Origin: Candidatus Peregrinibacteria bacterium
Lineage (GTDB): Bacteria > Patescibacteriota > Gracilibacteria > Peribacterales > Peribacteraceae
NCBI GenBank assembly: GCA_016215715.1
Contig: JACRIG010000063.1
Coordinates: forward strand, 1 to 14,636
DNA: 14,636 nucleotides
Direction: 5' to 3'
Below the pieces are notes generated by a model. The model did not search any database and had not been told where the DNA came from. It saw only the letters and a program-made list of their open reading frames with translations. The translations under genes were made by a program, and so were the position numbers. Shown here in pieces: positions 6,740 through 12,150 of the stretch; positions within the stretch are counted from its first letter, which is position 1; each line of letters begins with the position of its first letter.

Positions 6740-6767
6740 ATTATACATGGAGTAGAAATAGAGGCAA
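6740..6767 (-). promoter_or_regulatory. thrS promoter
   Basis: The minus strand has TTGCCT (6767-6762), a 16-bp spacer and a perfect TATAAT (6745-6740). Transcription would begin near 6733 and give a leader of about 130 nt before ATG 6603. Confidence 0.6.
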
Positions 6768-6783
6768 CATAATAGAAAAAGCG

Positions 6784-7010
6784 TGTCATGGTGAGCGGCG
6801 ACGTCCTTCGACGCGGCTCAGGATGACAACTTATTTTAGATTTACTTTTTTAGTATGTCATGGTGAGCGGCGACGAACCACGTCCCTCGTCGGAGCTTAC
6901 GCTGAGCGACCCCTTCTTTGCCGCCCCTCGTCTCCGCATCGGGGTGACAAAGAAGGGGTCGACGACGAAGGGAATCGGGGTGACAACGCAGGGGCCGACG
7001 ACGAAGGGCA
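6784..7010. repeat. Repeat cluster: two GTCAT...GGTGAGC copies, a 14-bp hairpin and a 36-bp tandem duplication
   Basis: A 20-nt direct repeat (TGTCATGGTGAGC followed by GGCGACG) occurs at 6784-6803 and 6856-6875. The first copy belongs to a 45-nt palindrome closed by GCTCAGGATGACA (6816-6828). CGACCCCTTCTTTG (6907-6920) and CAAAGAAGGGGTCG (6948-6961) form a perfect 14-bp stem. A 36-bp unit beginning TCGGGGTGACAA is repeated in tandem at 6939-6974 and 6975-7010 with four mismatches. The cluster resembles the widespread bacterial TGTCAT-CTGAGC intergenic repeats. It fills the space between the thrS promoter and the next gene; no gene is seen in it. Confidence 0.85.
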
Positions 7011-7014
7011 CGTC

Positions 7015-7023
7015 TGGTATGCT
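7015..7023 (+). promoter_or_regulatory. Extended -10 of the transglutaminase-like gene, leaderless
   Basis: TGG-TATGCT is followed by 6 nt (TCAAAC) and then ATG 7030. No good -35 is visible at 16-18 bp, because that stretch is the end of the tandem repeat. Confidence 0.5.
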
Positions 7024-7029
7024 TCAAAC

Positions 7030-7641
7030 ATGTTCGGCTTCTCTGAACACGAGCTTCACCTCTTCCGCCGCCTTTCGACTCCGCGCAAAATTCAGGATTT
7101 TCTCGATTCCCTGCCGATGAACTTCAGCGACGACACCTGCTACTCGCCGCGGAAGGTGCTAGAGAAAAAAACTGCGCACTGCATGGAGGGCGCGATGCTT
7201 GCGGCGGCAGCGCTGCGGTTTCTCGGGCAAAAGCCGCTCGTGATGGACCTGAAAGCGATCGGGCGTGATCAGGACCACGTCGTGACGCTCTTTCGTGATG
7301 GAAATAATTGGGGCGCGATCAGCAAAACCAATCACGGCGTGCTGCGCTATCGGGAGCCGGTTTATCGAAGCGTGCGCGAAATCGCAATGTCGTACTTTCA
7401 TGAGTACTACCTCGACGACGGCCGCAAAACTTTGCGGTCCTACTCTGTTCCGGTCGATCTCTCGCGCTTTGACATGCAAAACTGGATGACGTCGGAAGAG
7501 GATCTCTGGGACATCCCGCAGGCAGTCGACGACGCACGACATTTTCCGATGCTTACGCCGCACCAGATAAAAAATCTCCGGAAGGCGGATAAAATAGAAA
7601 GAACGATGGCGGCGATGACGGAGTGGAAAAAGCGTTTATGA
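7030..7641 (+). CDS. Transglutaminase-like (papain-fold) protein
   Basis: The 203-residue protein has the order expected of the transglutaminase-like superfamily. 'KKTAHCMEGAMLAAAALRFLG' spans 46-66 with Cys51 at the start of a helix. 'DHVVTLFRDGNNWGAISKTN' spans 82-101 with His83 on a strand and a possible third residue near Ser98 or Asn101. An N-terminal helical part (1-45) precedes it, and the C-terminus is charged. The function (protease, peptidase or transferase) cannot be told from sequence. The reading frame stays open for 102 codons upstream, but that part is translated repeats, so the start is ATG 7030, directly after an extended -10. It is the only plus-strand gene left of 13 kb and converges on dnaA with a 6-bp overlap of the two stop regions. 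Confidence 0.72.
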   Translation: MFGFSEHELHLFRRLSTPRKIQDFLDSLPMNFSDDTCYSPRKVLEKKTAHCMEGAMLAAAALRFLGQKPLVMDLKAIGRDQDHVVTLFRDGNNWGAISKTNHGVLRYREPVYRSVREIAMSYFHEYYLDDGRKTLRSYSVPVDLSRFDMQNWMTSEEDLWDIPQAVDDARHFPMLTPHQIKNLRKADKIERTMAAMTEWKKRL

Positions 7642-9090
7642 CACAAAATCCAGCTCCTTCTCCAGAGCCCGCACTTCTCTCAGAAGCTGCGAATCGTTGT
7701 GCATCTTCCTCTCAATTTTCTGCACCGCGTTCATGACGGTCGTGTGATCGCGGCCGGAGAAAAGTTCACCGATGCGCACATAGCTGAGCGGCTGATATTT
7801 CTTTGCAAGGTACATCGCGATCTGCCGCGGGAGGAGAATTTCCCGGACACGGGAGGCGCCGACAATGTCCTGCATGGAGACCGAGTAGTAGCGGCTCACG
7901 GCTTCCATTAAATCCTGAAAGGAAGCTTTCCGCTTGAGCGGGACCTCGAAACCCACCGGTGACTCCTGCGCATGCGGATCTTTGTTCAGCTTCACCATAA
8001 TCTCCGCGATGCTCTTCACCGTCGGCACGCGCTGTTCCAGTTCGTACTGCGCGACGGCCTGCATCAGGATGCCTTCTAGTTCGCGGACGTTTTTCGTTGC
8101 ATGCTCGGCGATGAACTGGAGCACCTGCATGTCGATGAAGAGTTCGTACTCTTTCGCTTTTTCAATCAGAATCGCGAGGCGTGTTTCGTAATCGGGAGCC
8201 GACACATCGGCGATCATGCCGCGCTCGAAGCGCGAGGCGAGGCGGTCGTCGAGGTCGAGTTCCTGCGGCGGACGGTCGGCGGAGATGATGACCTGTTTGT
8301 GCTCCTCGTAGAGCGCGTTGAACGTGTGGAAGAATTCCTCCTGCGTCCGTTCCTTATTCGCGAGGAACTGGACGTCATCGATGATCAGCACATCGACGAC
8401 GCGGTAGCGGCGGCGCAGCTGCTCCATTTTCTGATGCTGGATCGCCTCAATCACCTGATTCGTGAAGTCCTCGGTCGTCGTGTAGACAACCGTTGCTTTC
8501 GGCATTTGCTTGAGGATCGCGTTGCCCGTCGCCTGCAGGAGATGCGTTTTCCCGAGTCCCACTCCGCCGTAGAGGAAGAGCGGATTATATTTCCCTCCCG
8601 GCTGCTGCGCGACGGCCTGACACGCGGCGTACGCGAGACGGTTGCCGGAACCGACGACGAAATTTTCGAGCGTGTAGCGCGGTGTGAGAATTTTACTGAC
8701 GATGCCTTCTGCCAATTTCACCTCCTGTTTTCCCGGGAGCTTCCTGCGCTTCGGCTCCGCGAAATGCTGGAGCAAATCGAACGTGCGGGCCGGATCATCT
8801 TTCAGTCCCCCGTCGACCTGATAGACGACCTGACGGATCGAGGGATCCATTTCCTGCGCGGCCTGCAGAGTCTGAGCGCGATAATGTTCGAGGTGCCAGT
8901 TGAGCGACATCGGCAGCGGCAATCCGACGACGAGCGTCCCTTCTTCGAGTCCGAGAATCGCCGTGTCGCGAAACCACGTGATGAACTGGCTGCGCTGAAT
9001 TTTTGGCTCCAGCTTGCGGAGAACCGCAAGCCAGAGATCGCGCAGCGCCGCCGGACTGAGTCTAACGGGTGAAGAGACGGACGACGTCAT
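7636..9090 (-). CDS. dnaA: Chromosomal replication initiator protein DnaA
   Basis: DnaA binds DnaA boxes and opens the replication origin. The 484 residues cover all four domains. Domain I (about 10-90) is followed by a short linker. The AAA+ domain has Walker A 'GGVGLGKT' (175-182), Walker B 'VLIIDDVQF' (234-242), 'ISADRPP' (269-275) and the 'RLASRFERG' arginine region (283-291). Domain IV has a helix-turn-helix with the signature 'GRDHTTV' (446-452). The ATG at 9090 lies 29 bp inside the 3' end of the site-2 protease gene, so the two are translationally linked and share a promoter. No Shine-Dalgarno is seen; TACCCTCT directly precedes the ATG. The stop overlaps the converging transglutaminase-like gene by 6 bp. 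No dnaN or other origin-linked gene is adjacent. Confidence 0.97.
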   Translation of the reverse strand: MTSSVSSPVRLSPAALRDLWLAVLRKLEPKIQRSQFITWFRDTAILGLEEGTLVVGLPLPMSLNWHLEHYRAQTLQAAQEMDPSIRQVVYQVDGGLKDDPARTFDLLQHFAEPKRRKLPGKQEVKLAEGIVSKILTPRYTLENFVVGSGNRLAYAACQAVAQQPGGKYNPLFLYGGVGLGKTHLLQATGNAILKQMPKATVVYTTTEDFTNQVIEAIQHQKMEQLRRRYRVVDVLIIDDVQFLANKERTQEEFFHTFNALYEEHKQVIISADRPPQELDLDDRLASRFERGMIADVSAPDYETRLAILIEKAKEYELFIDMQVLQFIAEHATKNVRELEGILMQAVAQYELEQRVPTVKSIAEIMVKLNKDPHAQESPVGFEVPLKRKASFQDLMEAVSRYYSVSMQDIVGASRVREILLPRQIAMYLAKKYQPLSYVRIGELFSGRDHTTVMNAVQKIERKMHNDSQLLREVRALEKELDFVS

Positions 9091-10174
9091 AGAGGGTAAC
9101 GAGAAGGATGAGAAGCAGAAGGAAACCGAAGCCGACGGTGTTCGTCACGACTTCGACGCGACGATGCGAGCGGCGGAGAATCAATTCACTGAAGACGAAG
9201 AGGAGCCGCCCGCCGTCGAGTGCCGGGAACGGGAGGATGTTGAGCACCGCGAGGCTGAGACTCAGGAGTGCCACGAGACGCAGGTACACGGCGAACCCCT
9301 CCTGCACGGAGGTGTAGGTGAGCTGCGCGATGCCGACGATACCCGTGATTCCTTCCGGCACTGTTCCGGTGTGTGCGAGAGAAGAAATCAATTTCCCGAT
9401 ACCGAGAATGGTCTGACCGGTCACGACGCCTGACTCACGCAGGGCAAGCGAGAACGCCGCGGGAAGTCCGCGCACGGGTGCAGAGAGCACGCGCGGCAGG
9501 GCCCTCAAATACATGCCTGTTTTTCCGCTCTCTACAGCAACAGTGATGGTTTCCTCTTTCCGGTCAGCACCTGTCAGAAGCGTGTAACTGACACGCGACC
9601 GTCCCTGCTGGAATACAATCACCTCCTCCGGCCGGTGCACGGGCTTTCCGTCGACCGCGAGCAGGATGCTCTTTGCCGGAACCTTCGCCTCGTTGGCCGT
9701 TCCGCCTGCCAGCACCTCATCGATGTACACGCCGAGTTCCAGCGTGATCTCGCCGCGCCTGCCCGCCTCCTCCATGGTTTCGAGGGACAGATAGGTGGGG
9801 ATCCATTGACCGAAGGAAAAACCGTAGGTGAAGATGAGCAGCGCCAATACAAAATTCATCGCCACACCCGCAACGAGGATGATCGTGCGCGCGACGATCG
9901 ACGCACCGGCAAAACTGCCGCGCGCTTTTCGCTCACTTTCTTCGACTGCATTCTCTCCCTTGAGTCTCACAAAACCGCCGAAAGGAATCCAGTTGAGCGA
10001 GAAGACCGTCCCTCTCCACTTAAAGAGCTTCCTCGCCTGCGGTGGCAGTCCGAAGCCAAATTCTTCGACTACCACTCCCGCCAGTTTCGCGGCGATGTAG
10101 TGACCCGCCTCATGAATCAAAATCAGTCCCGTGATCAGAACAAAGAAAGCGAGAGCGGAGATGAGGATGATCAT
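9062..10174 (-). CDS. rseP: Site-2 zinc metalloprotease, RseP/M50 family
   Basis: M50 proteases cut membrane-embedded substrates such as anti-sigma factors. The 370 residues start with a membrane helix carrying 'HEAGH' (21-25), the zinc site. 'GFGLPPQARKLFKWRGTVFS' (40-59) and 'PFGGFVRLKGE' (64-74) are typical of the RseP group. A second helix (about 96-119) follows, then one PDZ-like region (about 145-215), and the third zinc ligand in 'NILPFPALDGGRLLF' (312-326, Asp320). A last helix lies at 347-366. ATG 10174 is chosen because family similarity begins there; the frame stays open 44 codons further upstream, through the DnaA-box region. dnaA starts inside its 3' end. Whether it handles an anti-sigma factor here is unknown. 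Confidence 0.93.
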   Translation of the reverse strand: MIILISALAFFVLITGLILIHEAGHYIAAKLAGVVVEEFGFGLPPQARKLFKWRGTVFSLNWIPFGGFVRLKGENAVEESERKARGSFAGASIVARTIILVAGVAMNFVLALLIFTYGFSFGQWIPTYLSLETMEEAGRRGEITLELGVYIDEVLAGGTANEAKVPAKSILLAVDGKPVHRPEEVIVFQQGRSRVSYTLLTGADRKEETITVAVESGKTGMYLRALPRVLSAPVRGLPAAFSLALRESGVVTGQTILGIGKLISSLAHTGTVPEGITGIVGIAQLTYTSVQEGFAVYLRLVALLSLSLAVLNILPFPALDGGRLLFVFSELILRRSHRRVEVVTNTVGFGFLLLLILLVTLYDVVRLFTR

Positions 10175-10203
10175 GATGGGGGCAGAGCAATCGAAGGAAG
10201 ACG

Positions 10204-10242
10204 ATGCTACGCAAGCTGTGGAAAACTTTCCACTTTTCCACA
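10204..10242 (-). promoter_or_regulatory. Putative rseP-dnaA promoter with overlapping DnaA-box-like sites
   Basis: Two exact TTTTCCACA boxes, the cyanobacterial-type DnaA box, lie in opposite orientation at 10217-10225 (as TGTGGAAAA) and 10234-10242. A partial TTTCCAC lies between them (10227-10233). A minus-strand promoter can be drawn with -35 TGGAAA (10232-10227), 17 bp, and -10 TAGCAT (10209-10204), so the boxes overlap the -35 and the spacer. This suits autoregulation by DnaA. The promoter elements themselves are weak (4/6 each). Confidence 0.5.
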
Positions 10243-10409
10243 CGGACTTGAGGTTGCACAGTAACCAAAGCGGTGGCATCGCAGCAGAGTGAAGAAAAAC
10301 AGACATTTGTGTTCTTCGCTGAATGATGTCATGAATCTGCTTTTGATCGTGAATACAAAAATGTGAGAAGAAAAATGCTTTTTAATTCAGAAATATTTTT
10401 TCTTCCCAG
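10243..10409. other. AT-rich gene-free stretch; possible unwinding region
   Basis: Positions 10243-10350 show no gene or clear signal. Positions 10351-10405 are strikingly A/T-rich for this window. They contain GAAGAAAAA (10367-10375) and its complement TTTTTCTTC (10397-10405), which could form a weak stem. Being next to DnaA-box-like sites and near dnaA, this could be the unwinding part of an origin. It could equally be the 3' end of the comF transcript. Confidence 0.3.
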
Positions 10410-10534
10410 GCGTTCCTCCTTCCCCACTCGCTGCGGCTCGTCGCCCCTTCCTCCGGAGGAGGACGGGGCTAGTAAGGCGACCGTCGTGCTCCCCTCCCTC
10501 CTCCGGAGGGACGGGCTGGGGGAGGGAGGAACGC
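10410..10534. repeat. Composite palindromic element with two CTCCGGAG hairpins
   Basis: GCGTTCCTCC (10410-10419) is the exact complement of GGAGGAACGC (10525-10534), and the stem continues inward with one mismatch. Inside are two hairpins centred on TCCGGA, one near 10444-10468 and one near 10490-10515. The element lies directly after the comF stop codon (minus strand). It may act in termination or mRNA protection, or be a dispersed repeat. Confidence 0.7.
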
Positions 10535-10552
10535 CCGCAGGCAATGAGATTT

Positions 10553-11194
10553 TCACGCACACGCCACCACCAACGCCGCCACCCTCTCCGCCCCCGCAGC
10601 CTTCAGCACCTCCGCACACGCGTCGAGCGTGGCACCGGTCGTCGCAATGTCATCGATGAGGATCACTGACCGCGGCACGACGGGAACGGCACACCGGAAA
10701 GCCTTTGCCAGAGCCGTTTTCCGCTCCTCCTTGGACCGCCATGCCTGATGGCCCGTGGCCCTGCTGCGGCGCAGCATCTGATCGTACGGCAGGCCCGAGG
10801 CTGTCGCGACGACGCGTGCGAGCAGATCCGCCTGATTGAAACCCCGCGAGACGCGTCGCAGGACGTGGAGCGGCACCGGACAGAGCACCGAGCCCTCCGG
10901 CAGCGGCAGGATGGGAAGTGCGTTCACAAGCAGCATCCCGAGGTCCTGCGACAGGCTACGCACGCGACCATACTTGAAGGTGTGAAGCGCGCTGCGCAGG
11001 TACGGCGAGTGATCGTAGGTGCTTCCGGCAACGAGGCGGTCGACGAAGTGAATCCCCCGCTGCCGGAGCACGTTCTGTTCCAGCCGCACCGGGAACGACC
11101 GGAGCGCCTTCCGTTCTTCATCCGTGATCCACACGCCGGGAACGCCGGTCAGCGAGCGGCGCGGGAGCAGCAGATCGAGGAGGATGTCCCACAT
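10553..11194 (-). CDS. comF: ComF-family phosphoribosyltransferase-like protein
   Basis: ComF proteins are phosphoribosyltransferase-fold proteins linked to DNA uptake in naturally competent bacteria. The 213 residues show the family landmarks 'LHTFKYGR' (70-77), 'CPVPLHVLRRVSRGFNQADLLA' (residues 105-126, in two parts 105-115 and 116-126), 'HQAWRSKEERK' (149-159) and the PRPP-binding loop 'VILIDDIATTGAT' (177-189). The usual N-terminal zinc ribbon is absent: the first 100 residues contain no cysteine. An in-frame TGA lies nine codons upstream of ATG 11194, so the start is bounded. No Shine-Dalgarno and no clear promoter are visible. A large palindromic element follows the stop codon. Confidence 0.9.
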   Translation of the reverse strand: MWDILLDLLLPRRSLTGVPGVWITDEERKALRSFPVRLEQNVLRQRGIHFVDRLVAGSTYDHSPYLRSALHTFKYGRVRSLSQDLGMLLVNALPILPLPEGSVLCPVPLHVLRRVSRGFNQADLLARVVATASGLPYDQMLRRSRATGHQAWRSKEERKTALAKAFRCAVPVVPRSVILIDDIATTGATLDACAEVLKAAGAERVAALVVACA

Positions 11195-11248
11195 GCATCC
11201 ATCGTGGAACCGTTCCTCTCACAAAGCAGCCCCCGCGTCCGCAGATTC

Positions 11249-11257
11249 TTTTCCACA
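11249..11257 (+). promoter_or_regulatory. Isolated DnaA-box-like site
   Basis: An exact TTTTCCACA lies in the short gap between the orphan hicB and comF, about 1 kb from the pair at 10217-10242. A single 9-mer can occur by chance. Confidence 0.3.
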
Positions 11258-11316
11258 GCCGTCGATCGTGGCTTCCATAAAAGATGTTTGCCGTTCTATG
11301 GCAGGGCAGAACGGAC

Positions 11317-11478
11317 CTAACCATTTTTGACCTCTATGCAGAGTTCAATGGCTTCCGTAAGACGTTTGTACAATTGAGACACTGTCTTTGCCTGCGTGTG
11401 ACAACCTTGTAACGTCGGAACACGCCCTACATACATCCCATTTTTTTCTTGAGTGATGACAACGCGGAAGTATTTCAT
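11317..11478 (-). CDS. Orphan HicB-like antitoxin domain (53 aa)
   Basis: This short gene encodes 'MKYFRVVITQEKNGMYVGRV', then 'PTLQGCHTQAKTVSQLYKRL' and 'TEAIELCIEVKNG'. The pattern of a hydrophobic strand, a G-MYV strand, P-L-GC-TQ-KT and a helix is the HicB/UPF0150 fold and matches the complete hicB at 177-437 closely. It has a strong promoter (TTGACC, 17 bp, TAGAAT) whose -10 ends 8 nt before the ATG. I looked for hicA in the 120 nt downstream and about 100 nt upstream and found none. It may therefore be a solo antitoxin, a remnant, or a partner of a distant HicA. The gene sits between comF and tRNA-Val, a typical accessory insertion spot. Confidence 0.8.
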   Translation of the reverse strand: MKYFRVVITQEKNGMYVGRVPTLQGCHTQAKTVSQLYKRLTEAIELCIEVKNG

Positions 11479-11486
11479 AAGAATTC

Positions 11487-11515
11487 ATTCTAGATTCTTT
11501 GCTAGCACTGGTCAA
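11487..11515 (-). promoter_or_regulatory. Promoter of the orphan hicB
   Basis: TTGACC (11515-11510), a 17-bp spacer and TAGAAT (11492-11487) on the minus strand each match consensus at five of six bases. The -10 ends 8 nt before ATG 11478, so the mRNA would have 0-2 leader nucleotides. Confidence 0.65.
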
Positions 11516-11545
11516 AAATACCTCTCCATTCTAGCTCTCGATGCC

Positions 11546-11574
11546 TTGTTGTACCCCACAACTCTTGGTACCCT
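11546..11574 (+). promoter_or_regulatory. Putative tRNA-Val promoter
   Basis: TTGTTG (11546-11551), 17 bp and TACCCT (11569-11574), with TG before the -10 (TGG-TACCCT). The -10 ends 14 nt before the tRNA, which allows a short 5' leader for RNase P. The elements are weak. Confidence 0.35.
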
Positions 11575-11588
11575 TCCCCCATTCATCC

Positions 11589-11665
11589 GGGCAATTAGCT
11601 CAGCTGGTTAGAGCGCCACATTGACATTGTGGAGGTCACAAGTTCGAATCTTGTATTGCCCACCA
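11589..11665 (+). tRNA. tRNA-Val (anticodon GAC)
   Basis: The cloverleaf is complete. The acceptor stem GGGCAAT pairs with ATTGCCC, the D-arm GCTC pairs with GAGC, and the anticodon stem CCACA/TGTGG has loop TTGACAT with anticodon GAC. The T-arm is ACAAG-TTCGAAT-CTTGT. The discriminator is A and CCA is encoded (11663-11665). It decodes GUC and GUU valine codons. The encoded CCA forms the first bases of the palindromic element that follows. Confidence 0.97.
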
Positions 11666-11753
11666 CGTAAAATTGCGCGCAGCGAAGCGAGCAGCACATT
11701 TTACGTGCCCCGTGGTCGCTTGCGACTTTACGGGGCTACGCGCAATCACGTGG
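11663..11753. repeat. Nested palindromic element joined to the tRNA-Val 3' end
   Basis: The outer arms are CCACGT (11663-11668) with ACGTGG (11748-11753) and TTGCGCG (11673-11679) with CGCGCAA (11739-11745). Inside is GCCCCGT (11707-11713) with ACGGGGC (11730-11736), capped by GTCGC-TT-GCGAC (11715-11726). An alternative long stem is CACGTAAAAT (11664-11673) with ATTTTACGTG (11698-11707). It may be a terminator or processing structure for the tRNA, or an element inserted at the tRNA end. Positions 11754-11808 show nothing further. Confidence 0.75.
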
Positions 11754-11808
11754 CGCAGCCAAATAAAAGCGCAATCTATTCTTAAAATCCATCAGGCATT
11801 CTGTCTTC

Positions 11809-12111
11809 TCAACTATTCAGCACGATGCTCAACTGATTGAGAAGATTGAATTTTACAAAAGTCGGGTCACCACGCTTTCCTAAAGAGGACTGAGCGAATA
11901 TGTTTTTCCTTTCGTTATGCATGGCACCATCGACAAATAGTTTTATCTTCGCCCGCGTCGTCTGATCAGGGACTAAACGCTCTACTTTCCCGTGCAGTGC
12001 TTTTCGAAAATCATCGGTAAAGCTTCCGGCAGCAGGATCCATCAAATCTGCAGCTGCATCGATGCAATCCATCGTGAGGTCTCTCGCTGATTTTTGCACC
12101 TCGTTCGACAT
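11809..12111 (-). CDS. Small protein of unknown function (100 aa)
   Basis: I do not recognise this protein. It appears soluble and mainly helical, with 'SARDLTMDCIDAAADLMDP' (8-26), a basic middle section and 'LLNQLSIVLNS' at the end. No cysteine pairs, signal peptide or membrane segment are evident. ATG 12111 is chosen over an upstream in-frame start (12144) because a -10 with TGn extension (TGC-TACAAT) ends 6 nt before it and the upstream codons lie inside the promoter. It follows the PRMT-like methyltransferase gene after 39 nt, but its own promoter sits in that gap, so the two need not be co-expressed. That the small basic protein could be a methylation substrate is only a guess. Confidence 0.7.
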   Translation of the reverse strand: MSNEVQKSARDLTMDCIDAAADLMDPAAGSFTDDFRKALHGKVERLVPDQTTRAKIKLFVDGAMHNERKNIFAQSSLGKRGDPTFVKFNLLNQLSIVLNS

Positions 12112-12117
12112 GTATTG

Positions 12118-12144
12118 ATTGTAGCATACTTTATTTTCTGTCAA
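12118..12144 (-). promoter_or_regulatory. Promoter of the 100-residue gene, leaderless
   Basis: The minus strand has TTGACA (12144-12139, perfect) and TGC-TACAAT (12126-12118) with a short 15-bp spacer. The extended -10 may compensate for the spacing. The -10 ends 6 nt before ATG 12111. Confidence 0.6.
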
Positions 12145-12150
12145 GTCTGT

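Noticed and set aside
6784..7010. CRISPR array
   Set aside because: The 36-bp units are contiguous with no unique spacers, and no cas gene is nearby.
6724..7029. A 102-codon N-terminal extension of the transglutaminase-like gene
   Set aside because: It translates through the repeat cluster, while an extended -10 directly precedes ATG 7030.
8101..9072. A 323-codon open frame on the plus strand opposite dnaA
   Set aside because: Antisense of a clear dnaA; charged, low-sense translation.
10175..10306. A 44-codon N-terminal extension of the site-2 protease
   Set aside because: Family similarity begins at the ATG at 10174, and the extension runs through the DnaA-box and promoter region.
10329..10619. 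A Gly-rich open frame on the minus strand
   Set aside because: It covers the palindromic element and the end of comF in another frame; the composition reflects the repeats.
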